From: Candidatus Blochmannia vicinus
GTDB lineage: Bacteria > Pseudomonadota > Gammaproteobacteria > Enterobacterales > Enterobacteriaceae
NCBI GenBank assembly: GCA_030020825.1
Contig: CP125213.1
Span: 124,001 to 188,000 of the forward strand
DNA: 64,000 nt
Reading direction: 5' to 3'
Shown here: positions 31,959 to 43,100 of the stretch, in pieces
Numbering within the stretch: the first letter of the stretch is position 1
Layout: each line of letters begins with the position of its first letter
The notes under the pieces: generated by a model
Told to the model about the DNA's origin: nothing
The model's database searches: none
The model's input: the letters and a program-made list of their open reading frames with translations, nothing else
Position numbers and translations under genes: made by a program

Positions 31959-32753
31959 ATGACGATTATTATTAAAACATCTGAAGATGTAGAAAAAATG
32001 AGGATTGCCGGAAAATTAGCCGCAGAAGTATTAGAAATGATTGAGCCCTATATTCAACCTGGAATTAGTACTGGAAAATTAGATACAATTTGTCATCATT
32101 ATATTACGAAAATACAACATGCTATTTCTGCTCCTCTTGGTTATCATGGATTTCCTAAATCTATTTGTACTTCAGTTAATGATGTAGTATGTCATGGAAT
32201 TCCAAATGATTTACATAAATTGAAAGAAGGCGATATTATAAATATTGATATTACAGTAATTAAAGATGGCTTGTATGCTGATACTTCTAAAATGTTTATC
32301 GTTGGTCAATCAACAAAGTTGGGATATGATTTATGTCAAGTTACTCAAAAAAGTCTTTATTTAGCAATTCACATGATTAAACCAGGAATACGTTTGAAAA
32401 AAGTAGGTCAAACTATTCAAAGATTTGTGGAGAATCAAAATTTTTCAATAGTAAGAGAATATTGTGGACATGGGATTGGAAAATTTTTCCATGAGGATCC
32501 TCATGTATTACATTATGATACTGACGATAAAGGTGTTATATTACAATCTGGAATGACGTTAACAATAGAACCTATGGTAAACGCGGGGAGTCGTCATATT
32601 TATACTGAAAATGATGGATGGACAGTAAAAACACGAGATCATAATTTGTCTGCACAATATGAACATACTATTGTTATTACAGAAAATGGATGTGAAGTTT
32701 TAACGTTACGTTCTGATGAATCTTTCCCATTTACTATTAGTCATAGTAATTAG
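31959..32753 (+). CDS. map: Methionine aminopeptidase
   Basis: Map removes the initiator methionine from nascent proteins. It is a cytoplasmic type Ia dinuclear metalloenzyme. The ATG at 31959 gives MTIIIKTSEDVEKMRIAGKLAAEVLEMI, aligning with E. coli (cited in part: EDVEKMRIAGKLAAE). A TTG at 31950 is in frame but unlikely. Metal ligands are visible in INIDITVIKDGLYADTSKMF (Asp pair), YCGHGIGKFFHEDP (His), LTIEPMVNAG (Glu) and YEHTIVITENGCEVLT (His/Glu). It is 264 residues. It lies upstream of dapD with glnD lost between them. Confidence 0.97.
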   Translation: MTIIIKTSEDVEKMRIAGKLAAEVLEMIEPYIQPGISTGKLDTICHHYITKIQHAISAPLGYHGFPKSICTSVNDVVCHGIPNDLHKLKEGDIINIDITVIKDGLYADTSKMFIVGQSTKLGYDLCQVTQKSLYLAIHMIKPGIRLKKVGQTIQRFVENQNFSIVREYCGHGIGKFFHEDPHVLHYDTDDKGVILQSGMTLTIEPMVNAGSRHIYTENDGWTVKTRDHNLSAQYEHTIVITENGCEVLTLRSDESFPFTISHSN

Positions 32754-33120
32754 TAGTATATATTTTGTGTTGAAGATTTTTAAATAAATATATTATAAAT
32801 TATAATGAATAGATTAATTGGAATAAGTGCAATATTACAGATATATATGCAGAAATTTATATGTGTGTATCGTTGAATAAATTTATTAATGATGTACGTT
32901 GTTTAATACATATAAATAATAATGTGATAAGGTTATAAATTAAAGTTATGGGTCTACTTATGAAATATGGAAAGATTTTTTGATATAGGATGTGACTAAA
33001 ATTGTAGATATGTTGAGTGTAAATTCACGGTATATTATATAAATAAACAAAGCAATTATTTTTAAAATTTAATTAAAAAATAAGATTTTAAATACATTAT
33101 ATGTCATGGACGCAAAATAT
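32754..33120. other. Gap between map and dapD
   Basis: About 367 AT-rich bases with no ORF. In E. coli the large glnD gene occupies this position, so this is probably its eroded remnant. No hairpin, tRNA or confident promoter is seen. The dapD promoter presumably lies here. Confidence 0.4.
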
Positions 33121-33945
33121 ATGAATCAGTTACAAAAAATAATAGAAAGCGTTTTTGATAAAAAAGAACATATTTCAAAAAGTGATATTGATTGTATTGT
33201 TAGAGATGCTATCTATGAAACTATAGATGGATTAGATAGTGGCAAATTGCGTATATCAGAAAAAATTAATGATAGGTGGGTTACTTATCAATGGCTAAAA
33301 AAGGCAATTCTCCTGTCATTTTACATTTTAGATAATAAATTAATAACTTGGGGTGATGGTCGTTTTTTTGATAAGTTTTCTATAAAATTTTCTGGATGGT
33401 CTGCAGCACGTTTTCAAAATAAAAAATTGCGGGTAATTCCACCAGCTACAGTACGTTATGGAGCTTATATTGCTGATAATATAGTAATTATGCCTTCTTA
33501 TATTAATATTGGTGCTTATGTTGATACGGGCACTATGATTGATACTTGGGCTACAGTTGGGTCTTGTGCACAGATTGGGAAATACGTCCATTTATCTGGA
33601 GGTGTTGGTATTGGAGGAGTTTTAGAGCCAATTCAAACTAATCCAACTATTATTGAGGATAATTGTTTTATTGGGTCTCGTTCTGAAATTGTCGAAGGCG
33701 TGATTGTTGAAAAAGGGGCTGTAATTTCTATGGGAGTATTTATAGGACAAAGCACTAAAATATATGATCGAGATAGTGGAAATATATACTATGGACGTGT
33801 TCCATCTGGTTCAGTTGTAGTTCCTGGAAGTCTACCGTCTAAAGATGGTAGTGTTAATACTTATTGCGCAGTAATCGTAAAAACAGTAGATTCTAAAACT
33901 AAAGATAAAACCAAGATCAATGAGTTGCTGCGCGATATATATTAA
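33121..33945 (+). CDS. dapD: Tetrahydrodipicolinate N-succinyltransferase
   Basis: DapD succinylates tetrahydrodipicolinate in the lysine/meso-DAP pathway, serving peptidoglycan and lysine provision. The ATG at 33121 ([12 protein letters not shown]) gives exactly 274 residues, the E. coli length. An ATG five codons earlier is less likely. A left-handed beta helix contains [27 protein letters not shown] and [14 protein letters not shown] (cited as short blocks). Lysine-pathway partner lysA is at 45803-47071. It is the last gene of the rpsB/map/dapD block before a rearrangement junction. Confidence 0.98.
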   Translation: MNQLQKIIESVFDKKEHISKSDIDCIVRDAIYETIDGLDSGKLRISEKINDRWVTYQWLKKAILLSFYILDNKLITWGDGRFFDKFSIKFSGWSAARFQNKKLRVIPPATVRYGAYIADNIVIMPSYINIGAYVDTGTMIDTWATVGSCAQIGKYVHLSGGVGIGGVLEPIQTNPTIIEDNCFIGSRSEIVEGVIVEKGAVISMGVFIGQSTKIYDRDSGNIYYGRVPSGSVVVPGSLPSKDGSVNTYCAVIVKTVDSKTKDKTKINELLRDIY

Positions 33946-34256
33946 TAAAATAATTTTTATTTATTTAAGATTTTGTATTGTGGTTATTGTTTATATTTTC
34001 TATTTAGATTAAATTTTAGTTTTATTTTTTTATTTATATATAAAAATTGATTGATAACTAATTTCATAAATGATTTTTAAAAAATATTATTCTTATCCTT
34101 AATAAATATTATCTACTTATGAAATAAGTAGATAATATTTCTAGTGTCATTTTTGTGCCAATTATTTATATTATTTTAGGTAAATACTATAACAATACAG
34201 TTTTTAATCATATTAAATAGCTTTGGTTGCATTTAAGCATGATGAGATTATAGATT
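33946..34256. other. Junction gap between dapD and recB
   Basis: About 311 non-coding bases join two blocks that lie far apart in E. coli (4 minutes and about 64 minutes), so it spans an ancestral rearrangement breakpoint. The only distinct structure is the long hairpin at 34104-34140. Confidence 0.5.
34104..34140. repeat. Perfect hairpin at the dapD/recB junction
   Basis: 17-bp perfect arms (34104-34120 and 34124-34140) enclose a 3-base loop. It is AT-rich, about 160 bp after dapD and 116 bp before recB. It could act as the 3'-end structure of dapD mRNA. There is no adjacent U tract on the plus strand. Confidence 0.7.
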
Positions 34257-37200
34257 ATGTATAACTTAAATGTTTTAGAATTGCCTTTGTATGGAATGCA
34301 TTTAATTGAAGCTTCAGCAGGAACTGGTAAAACATATACACTGATAATAATTTATCTTAGGTTATTATTATGTTTGGGGAGCAAATCAGATTTTTCTCGT
34401 CCTTTAACAGTAAAAGAAATTCTCGTAGTCACTTTTACTCAATCTGCAGTACAAGAATTACGTTATCGAATAAGAGAAAATATTCGTCAATTTCGATTAG
34501 ATTGTATACGTGGATGTAGTAGCAATTTTTTATTTTCTAAATTGTTATCGAAAATATGTAATATGAGTTTAGCTATAAATCAATTATCTGAAGCAGAAAA
34601 AAGAATTAATCAAGCATCTATATTCACCATTCATAGTTTTTGTCAAAACATTCTAAATCGTAATACAATTGAATTAAATATGTTGTTTAATACAAATATT
34701 ATTGATAATGAAACTACATTATATCAACAGGTATGCACTGATTTTTGGAGACAGAATTTTTATGTGCTTCCATTAAATATAGTAAGCTTAATTAAAGAAT
34801 ATTGGAATGATCCAAATGCTCTTTTAAATGATATTTTTCCTTATATTTATGGATCTAGACCTAATTTTTATGACTATGATGAGTATGAAGAAAAAAAAAA
34901 TATTATAACTTATTATGAACAGATTTTAATTTATATTAATAGTGTTAAAAAGAAATGGCGTGAAAATGAAAGTAGTATAATTGTTGTTATTAATGCCTAT
35001 AATATTAATCGTAGAGTATACAACAAAAAAAATTTAATGCGTTGGATAAGTATAATTAATCAATGGGCTGAACAACTAACAATTAATCACATTATACCTA
35101 ATGAGTTAAAACGTTTTAGGGAAACAGAGTTAAAAGTACATAATGATCATAGATTTAGTCATGTATATTTTTTGTTTCATACTATAGAAAAATTGTATAA
35201 GCAGTTATCTTTATTTAAAGCATTAATATTTAATATCGCAATAAATGAAGTGCGTAATAATCTAAATGATACTCAAAATTTAAGATCAGACATCACTTTT
35301 AACGATCTTATTAATGTTTTAGTTACTAGTTTAATTAAAGATAAAGAAAATAAATTAGCATGTATAATACGTGCAAGTTATCCAGTAGCAATTATTGATG
35401 AATTTCAAGATACAGATCAGCAACAATTTAAGATATTTTATATATTGTATAATAATTATTCAGAAAATGGTCTTATTTTAATAGGAGATCCCAAGCAATC
35501 AATTTATGCTTTTCGTGGAGCAGATATATTTGCATATATGAAAATACGTCGAACAGTATACAATAAATATAATCTTAATATTAATTGGCGTTCTTCATCA
35601 GGTATAGTTAATGCTGTTAATAAATTATTTCAATTTATACCTAATCCATTTGTTTTTGAAGATATTCCTTTTATTCCTTCGGTAGCAGCTAGTAAAAATA
35701 GTATGTATCGATTTGTGTTGAACAATCAATTACAAACATCTATGTGTTTTTGGGTGCATCCTGATAATCTAATTACAATAGATGACTATAAACAAGCAAT
35801 GGCAAGGGAATGCGCTGTTGTTTTATGTAATTTATTGCACGAAATACATAATGGGACGGCTTGGTTAGAAGACGAAAAACATAAAAGAAAATTAAAAATA
35901 TCAGACATAGCTGTATTAGTACGAAGTCACGAAGAAGCATCGCTTATTCGTGCTGCTTTATCGCAAGTAAATATATCAACAGTATTTTTATCTGATCCTA
36001 AAAGTATTTTTGAAACAATAGAATCTTATGAATTATTATTATTGTTAAGAGCAATCCTATTTCCAAAGAGGCATATAATTTGCACTGCTTTAACAACTGT
36101 TTTTTTTGGGTTAAATGCAACTGAAATTGAAAAAATTAATAATAATGAATCTAAATGGGAACAAATACTTGAAGAATTTGTTGAATATTATTCGATTTGG
36201 AAAAAACAAGGCGTGTACCTAATGATACAGAAAATAATTTTTTTCTATAAAGTACCAGAGAAATTATTATCTATACAAAGAGGTGAAATTAGTTTGGTAA
36301 ATATTTTACATTTAGGTGAGTTATTGCAAAATGTTTCAATACAATTACAAGATGAATATGCGCTTATAGAATGGTTAATATTAAAAACAACACAACCAAA
36401 AAATAAGAGAGTATCTGACCAAACCTTACGATTGGGTAATAATTATCAATCAATAAAAATTAGTACAATACATAAATCTAAAGGATTAGAATTTCCATTA
36501 ATATTTTTACCGTTTGCTGCAGACTTCAATTATAAAAAAAACAACCTTTTCCATGATAGGAAATCATATGAATCTTATTTAGATTTTAACGTATCGGGAT
36601 TAAATTCAATATTGGCAGATGAAGAGCGTTTGTCAGAAGATTTAAGATTATTATATGTAGCAATGACTCGCAGCATTTATCATTGCTCTATAGGTATTGG
36701 TTCAGTAATACGCAGATATAAAAAGAAATCTAATATTAATGATTTACATCATAGCGCTTTGGGATATTTAATTCAAAAAAAAACCTCTGGCAATGTAGAA
36801 ACATTAAAGAAAAATTTAAAAAGGTTAAGTGTTTGTTCAAATGGTGATATTTCTTTTCGTGTTATTCCACATTTTCAAAAAACGTGTGCTTATGTACCAT
36901 CTATTATATCTAATCAATTTTTATCTGCAAAAAAATGGAAAGTATCTTCAAATTACACTCCATGGAGTATGACAAGTTTTAGCGCATTGAAAAATTCTGC
37001 TGTTGAAACATATTTAGATTATCAGAAACAATTAGGTACTAATAAAGATACTCAATTTCAAAAAAATGATATTTTATTAACCCCGCACACTTTCCCTAAA
37101 GGGAAAGTGTGCGGGAGGTTTTTTCATAGCATTTTTGAAATTTTAGATTTTAAAAAATTTTTGGATATGAAATGGTTACGCATACATATGGAAAGATATA

Positions 37201-37787
37201 ATATTGATCCTATTTGGAAATATCTCATTCGAGAGTGGATATATATAATACTTAATACCCCTCTTGATAATGAAAATTTAACTCTTTCACAGATAATTGA
37301 TGAAAATAAGAAAACTGAGTTTAAATTTTATTTACCAATCAATACATATTTGACACCACAAGAATTAGATTGTTTATGTAAATATTATGATCCTTTATCA
37401 CGCAGATCCGAATCGCTTGATTTTTTAGGACTAACAGGAATGTTACAAGGTTTTATTGATTTAATTTTTTATTGGAATCATCGATATTATTTGTTGGATT
37501 ACAAAACTAATTGGTTAGGAATAAATAATAATTCTTACGTCTGTTCTAAAATAGAACAAGAAATGATTAAATGTCGTTATGAATTGCAATATCAACTTTA
37601 TACTTTAGCGTTGCATCGATTCTTACGTAATAAACTTATATCTTATGACTATGAAAAAGACTTTGGAGGAGTGTATTATTTATTTATACGAGGAATGGAT
37701 GGAACACCATTTAGTAATGGTATTTATTTTACCCGTCCACTATCGATATTTATTAGTAAATTAGATGATTTGTTTTCTAGAGGATAA
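34257..37787 (+). CDS. recB: Exodeoxyribonuclease V beta subunit (RecB)
   Basis: RecB is the 3'-5' helicase and the nuclease of RecBCD, processing double-strand breaks and loading RecA at Chi. The 1176 residues match E. coli (1180). Walker A is EASAGTGKTYTL (Lys25). SF1A motifs include AIIDEFQDTDQQQF (Walker B), GDPKQSIYAFRGAD, STIHKSKGLEFPLIFLPFAAD (cited as IHKSKGLEFP) and LLYVAMTRS. The C-terminal nuclease domain has GRFFHSIFE, QGFIDLIF and LLDYKTNWLG, carrying the catalytic Asp and Lys. A 16-bp-arm palindrome lies just before the nuclease domain (37082-37115). recB and recD are plus-strand, whereas recC is minus-strand. Confidence 0.97.
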   Translation: MYNLNVLELPLYGMHLIEASAGTGKTYTLIIIYLRLLLCLGSKSDFSRPLTVKEILVVTFTQSAVQELRYRIRENIRQFRLDCIRGCSSNFLFSKLLSKICNMSLAINQLSEAEKRINQASIFTIHSFCQNILNRNTIELNMLFNTNIIDNETTLYQQVCTDFWRQNFYVLPLNIVSLIKEYWNDPNALLNDIFPYIYGSRPNFYDYDEYEEKKNIITYYEQILIYINSVKKKWRENESSIIVVINAYNINRRVYNKKNLMRWISIINQWAEQLTINHIIPNELKRFRETELKVHNDHRFSHVYFLFHTIEKLYKQLSLFKALIFNIAINEVRNNLNDTQNLRSDITFNDLINVLVTSLIKDKENKLACIIRASYPVAIIDEFQDTDQQQFKIFYILYNNYSENGLILIGDPKQSIYAFRGADIFAYMKIRRTVYNKYNLNINWRSSSGIVNAVNKLFQFIPNPFVFEDIPFIPSVAASKNSMYRFVLNNQLQTSMCFWVHPDNLITIDDYKQAMARECAVVLCNLLHEIHNGTAWLEDEKHKRKLKISDIAVLVRSHEEASLIRAALSQVNISTVFLSDPKSIFETIESYELLLLLRAILFPKRHIICTALTTVFFGLNATEIEKINNNESKWEQILEEFVEYYSIWKKQGVYLMIQKIIFFYKVPEKLLSIQRGEISLVNILHLGELLQNVSIQLQDEYALIEWLILKTTQPKNKRVSDQTLRLGNNYQSIKISTIHKSKGLEFPLIFLPFAADFNYKKNNLFHDRKSYESYLDFNVSGLNSILADEERLSEDLRLLYVAMTRSIYHCSIGIGSVIRRYKKKSNINDLHHSALGYLIQKKTSGNVETLKKNLKRLSVCSNGDISFRVIPHFQKTCAYVPSIISNQFLSAKKWKVSSNYTPWSMTSFSALKNSAVETYLDYQKQLGTNKDTQFQKNDILLTPHTFPKGKVCGRFFHSIFEILDFKKFLDMKWLRIHMERYNIDPIWKYLIREWIYIILNTPLDNENLTLSQIIDENKKTEFKFYLPINTYLTPQELDCLCKYYDPLSRRSESLDFLGLTGMLQGFIDLIFYWNHRYYLLDYKTNWLGINNNSYVCSKIEQEMIKCRYELQYQLYTLALHRFLRNKLISYDYEKDFGGVYYLFIRGMDGTPFSNGIYFTRPLSIFISKLDDLFSRG
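37082..37115. repeat. GC-rich perfect palindrome inside recB
   Basis: Perfect 16-bp arms (37082-37097 and 37100-37115) have a 2-base centre, with arm GC of 10/16. The first arm encodes PHTFPKG, resembling the conserved PHQFPRG of E. coli RecB. The second arm encodes KVCGR in place of the E. coli ASPGT (from memory). It is consistent with inverted copying of the first arm. Confidence 0.85.
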
Positions 37788-38103
37788 TAAAAATAGCGTT
37801 ACGTACATAATACTTAATTTTTTATAAAAAACTATAAAAGTATATATTTATATAAATAAATTGAATGCGATATAAAATTTTATAAAGATTAGCACATTTA
37901 TTCATTTTAAGGGTGAAAATAATGTATATGCAATATAATTATGTATAATAAGTCATTGGACTGTAAAGGCATATAGATTATTGATATAAAATTGAAAATT
38001 AATAATTGTCCGTTTTTGATTAAAAGCGCATAATTTTTTTGATAATTAATGTAACAATGTAATATGATTAACTATAATAAGATAAATTTTATGATTTTTG
38101 TGC
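37788..38103. other. Gap between recB and recD
   Basis: 316 bases with no ORF or hairpin of note. In E. coli, recB and recD overlap in one operon, so this gap is unusual. recD may have its own promoter here, but none is convincing. Confidence 0.4.
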
Positions 38104-40020
38104 ATGAAAGATATTATTAAAAGAGCTTTAAAATTAGAGTTGTGGAATACATTAGATGTGCAATTTGCTGATGTGTTAACTTTGCCTTTTTCTGATAATA
38201 ATAAGTATAATATAAAAGAAGCCTTAATATTAGCTAGCGCGACATTAAGTGCACATGTTAGATTTGGCCATGTTTGTTTACCTTTGCATTTAATTACTTT
38301 CGATAGATTATTTCAAGGAAATCATCCTGAATTAGTCCATGTGATATATAAAAAATTAGGAAAATTATCAATAGATGCTTGGCAGGAATTATTATTTTCT
38401 TGTTCTGCAGTGAGCGATGGGTCGAAAGTTACACCGTTAGTATTGGAAAATAAGCGTTTATATTTATACCACATGTGGAAAGATGAATGCATAGTTGCGC
38501 AATTTTTTAATTATAAATGTCAGTCAAATATTTTGCAAAAAGAAAAAATAATTTCTGTGTTAAATCAATTATTTCCTATAATTTATACAGAAATTGACTG
38601 GCATAAAATAGCTACTGCTATTGGAATAACACATCAAAGAGTGTTAATTTCTGGAGGACCTGGTACTGGAAAAACATCTATTATAGCTAAAATAATAGCG
38701 GCGTTATTGTTATGTAGTAATAATCGTAATGACCTAAAAATAAAAATGATTGCTCCAACAGGAAAAGCGGCAGCACTTTTAACTGAATATTTTAAAATAA
38801 ATATAAATAATATTTCACAATTAGATAAAACTTGTTTACATAATTTACCGGAGAAAGCTACTACTTTACATAGTTTATTAGGAACACAATTATATAAGAA
38901 AAATATTCAATATGATTGTTTAAATCTTATGAACTTAGATCTTTTGGTCATTGATGAAGCTTCTATGGTAAGCTTGTCTATGTTTGCTCAGTTATTTTTG
39001 ATACTTTCACCCCAAACAAGAGTTATTTTTTTTGGTGATCAATATCAATTATATCCAGTAGAGCCTGGATCTGTATTTAAAGATATATGTCAGTTTGCTA
39101 GTTTTCAATATTCTTATAAACGTTATCAAGAAATTATAGAGCTTACAGGTTATGAATTTCCTATTGTATCTTACTCTGAATCACCTACACATTATAATTA
39201 TAACAGTATTATTGATGGTATGTGTATACTGAGGAAAAATTATCGATTTAGTGCACGATCAGGAATTAGTAAATTGGCTGATGCTATAAATTTGGGGGAT
39301 TATACTCGTGTTTTATCATTATTGACTTCAAACATATATAAGGATCTATATTATATCTATATTACAAGAAAAGAAAGTTATATGAATATGATTGTTAATT
39401 GCGCAATGGAATATTCTAACTATTTACAAAAATTACAACATACTAAAATGTCTAAAATAAATATTTTAGAATCTTTTAATCGTTATCGAATATTATGTGC
39501 ATTACGTGATGGTCCATTTGGTGTAATAAGAATTAATTATTGTATTGAGAAAATATTAAGTGAAAAAGGATTAATTAAATTAGATAATTCTGGTAACTAT
39601 ATAGGTAGACCTATTATTATATTACGTAATAAACCATCTTTAGGATTATGTAATGGAGATGTTGGAGTATTGTTACTAAATGATCAGAATAAATTATCTG
39701 CATATTTTATTTTACCGGAAAATAGAATAAAAGTTGTGCAGTTATATCAATTACCGGAATATGAAACATGTTTTTCTATGACTATACATAAATCACAAGG
39801 GTCTGAGTTTAAATATATTGCAATAATATTACCTAATAAACACATGCCAATATTAACACGAGAGTTACTGTATACTGCTGTTACTAGATCTCGTCAATGT
39901 CTTTTTTTATATGCAACAGATCATGTAATTATGCGCAGCATTAATCTTGTCACAAAACGTTATAGTGGATTATACGATAGAATAAAAGAACACGTAATAT
40001 TATATGATTCAATAAATTAA
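38104..40020 (+). CDS. recD: Exodeoxyribonuclease V alpha subunit (RecD)
   Basis: RecD is the fast 5'-3' SF1B helicase of RecBCD, and it controls nuclease activity before Chi. The ATG at 38104 was chosen over a TTG two codons earlier. Walker A is ISGGPGTGKTSIIAK near residue 190, Walker B LLVIDEASMVSL, and later motifs are FGDQYQLYPVEPGSVF and MTIHKSQGSEF with YTAVTRSRQ. It is 638 residues against 608 in E. coli. It is separated from recB by 316 bp and convergent with recC, unlike the E. coli recC-ptrA-recB-recD order on one strand. Confidence 0.95.
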   Translation: MKDIIKRALKLELWNTLDVQFADVLTLPFSDNNKYNIKEALILASATLSAHVRFGHVCLPLHLITFDRLFQGNHPELVHVIYKKLGKLSIDAWQELLFSCSAVSDGSKVTPLVLENKRLYLYHMWKDECIVAQFFNYKCQSNILQKEKIISVLNQLFPIIYTEIDWHKIATAIGITHQRVLISGGPGTGKTSIIAKIIAALLLCSNNRNDLKIKMIAPTGKAAALLTEYFKININNISQLDKTCLHNLPEKATTLHSLLGTQLYKKNIQYDCLNLMNLDLLVIDEASMVSLSMFAQLFLILSPQTRVIFFGDQYQLYPVEPGSVFKDICQFASFQYSYKRYQEIIELTGYEFPIVSYSESPTHYNYNSIIDGMCILRKNYRFSARSGISKLADAINLGDYTRVLSLLTSNIYKDLYYIYITRKESYMNMIVNCAMEYSNYLQKLQHTKMSKINILESFNRYRILCALRDGPFGVIRINYCIEKILSEKGLIKLDNSGNYIGRPIIILRNKPSLGLCNGDVGVLLLNDQNKLSAYFILPENRIKVVQLYQLPEYETCFSMTIHKSQGSEFKYIAIILPNKHMPILTRELLYTAVTRSRQCLFLYATDHVIMRSINLVTKRYSGLYDRIKEHVILYDSIN

Positions 40021-40136
40021 AATTTTTGTTTTTGTTTATAGAGAGTTTACTATATGGTTAAACATACCCATCTAATGTTTAGTAATTTAGGATTTTTTAA
40101 GCATGTTTCTCTTGGTACATCACATATTTTGAGTTA

Positions 40137-43100
40137 TCATATTATTCTATGTTTCATAAAATTGAAAAAGTAATGTTCTGCAGTTGTAGTAATTTTAGAA
40201 ATATATTCTTCACTTAAGTCAAATGGAATAATTTTACGTAAATAAGGGTCTTGGCTCTCTCTAAACGGGGAATATTTAGTACCTTTCCACATTTGTATTA
40301 ATTTTTCATGCGCTTCTTTTTGACAAGAAGGGTTTGAAGATATTTTTCTAGTATTCCAGTCAAATACATGATTTATCCAAGCTCCCCCAGACCGATATAA
40401 TAATAGTACTGGTGTGTTTACTCCAGTACAGTAACCTAATATTAAAATTATCAGTAACTTTTTTGCATGCAGTTTTGAGAAATTAGGAAAATGCCATACA
40501 TCACCAACACCAAATAGTCTACTATCTCCTTTTCCACCCATAGCACAATATGTGATGTGTTCTAACCATAATAATAATATGTCTTTCATAGAAAGATATT
40601 GAGCTTTCCAACGCATTAATCCATTTTTTTGAACTGTAGTTAATTGTCCAACTAGTTCAATTGTATCAAATACTAAAGAAATATCTAAGTTATGTTTTTC
40701 AATACAATGGTGTTCTTTTATTTGATTTGCTAATACTTTCATTTTCGAGTGTTGTTTCATCCAGAATAGCTCTCCAAATGCGCCGTGAGGTAGAATTCCG
40801 GAAGCACATGTACTAGAATATAATTCATCAATATTTTTATCATAAATTAAGTAATTGGTTAATTTTGTATTTAGTTCGTATCGATTTAATCCATCTACAG
40901 AGAAAGGTTCATCATTTAGTAATTTTAATGTATTTTGATCAAAATACACGTTTAAACGTTTTTGAAACCACATACGTACTGGATGACGATAAAAATTATA
41001 TAAGTCTTGAAATATTATTTTTTTTATGGCGCAATGGGGAAGTGAAGTATTAAAATTTGGGCAGATCGCTAAAGAGTTAGGGGTATTAATATTTAGTGTG
41101 GGCAGCCATTCTTTGGCAAAACTCTGTTTTTTACTGTTAGGATTGAAATTTTCGGGAGAAAAAGGAAATGGATTATGCCATTGACATAAGCGTTGACGTA
41201 TATATTTTATGTTAATATCTATTTCTATATTTTTAAATTCTTTTAAATAAAAATTTAAAGCAATATATTCAAAAAGTTCGTTAATTAACGTAGAAGGATA
41301 ATTTATGGTATTGTCATAAATTGAGTGTTCAATGAAGCTAATATATATTTGTTCTTGAGCTATTAAAAATGCTAGTAAAAATGAATAACAATCTTTTTCG
41401 TATATGTTATTATCGTTTTTTCGTGGATTTTTAGCTATTAAGTTAAAGTCTGGAAGAATTGTATTACGGGGAAATGAATTATCATTCATACCTAAAAAAC
41501 ATACTACTTTACAAGGAATACAAAAGGCTGGAGTAATATCACAAAAATTAATTACATTTGGTATAAATCGATGTATTATTTTATTTTGATGTAATTTATA
41601 ATATAATTTTTCTCGTAAAGCTGTTATATTGATAGTTTGGGTATATTCTGCTTGTATACCTGATTCTAATATATTTCTGCAGCAATCTTTTAATAAAAAT
41701 AAAATTTTATTATCTTTTGAATCTAGATGATCGTAACAAAAAAAATCATCAATTATTTCTTTAAAATAAAATATCCATTTTTTTAGTGTATAAGAGTGAT
41801 TCAATCGATCTCTCCATTTTTTTAATGTTTTTAAAAATTCTCCTAATTGACCAATAATATTAGGATGTTCTCTAATTGTTGTATCATCGTATGGGAGAAT
41901 TTTCTCCCATATTTTATTTTGGTTTTTTACAGCATAACCTAATAACATTCGAGTTAATCCAAAATTCCAAGTATTTTGATTAGTAATGGGAAAATTAAAG
42001 TTATGCATGGTGACATCATCAAGACCCCACCTAATACCAGATTTAATTATCCATTGGCTTAATAATTCAATTTTTTCTTTATCCATATTAAATCGAGAAG
42101 CGATAGATGGTACTGTTAAAAATGACAAAATTTCTTCAGAGGTAAATCTACTAGATGATATGTTAAGTATATTTAGAAAAGTTGATATAATTGGATGCGT
42201 ATTTTTTTTATGCTTATCTGCAATATTAAATGGTAAGTGTCGACCTTGCATATTATTGAATACAGTTTGAATGGCTGGTTCATAACGATGTATATCAGAA
42301 GCCATGACTATGATATCTCCTGGAGTCAATAATGGATTATTTGTAATCATTAACAGTAAATTGTTATGTAACACTTCTATTTCACGTTGAATACTATGGC
42401 AAATATGACAGGTAATTGATTGATCTGTTGGCATTAAAATATATCGTTGACGGGGTTTTGATGTTGGAATATTGTTGTAAGTTTGTATATTTTTTCTGTA
42501 ATTATGAAATTCTAAGATATCTTTTTGTATAATGTGAAGTACAGAGTCTTTTTTAGGAATGATAAATGATTTTAGTTCAATTTTATCTGTGAATTGAGTA
42601 AATAGAAATAAAGTATTACGAGCAGTATTGCTCCATGAATTTAATAAAGGATGATGTACATTAGTATTATTGTCGCAGTTATGAATATGAGTAAAAATAG
42701 ACGAAGATGAATATAAGGCATGATTGCTATATAATTGGCTGACTTGTTGTGTTGTGATATATGAATTTTGATCAGACATATTATCAGGATTATGATCATA
42801 AGGATTTATAAACCATAAATAAATATCAATATGGTAACTTAAAAATTTTAAAATTTTACAATATATAGGAGGTATAGATGTTACTCCAAAAATAAATATT
42901 CTACTTGGTAGATTCCAATTTATTTTTTTTAAATTTTTAAGAAAATAGATACAGCGTTGTAAAGGATTAATATTATTGTTTGGTTTTTGCTGATTCTGAT
43001 TACATTGTGTATTTTCCAGGAAACAACGCCATATTTCTGATTGCCAAATTTGATGTGTATTATCTAAATAATCTATTATTTTATGAGATTGCCAACTATT

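Noticed and set aside
34889..34902. A10 run in recB as a possible frameshift
   Set aside because: The frame continues (YEEKKNIITYY) and RecB is full length with all motifs.
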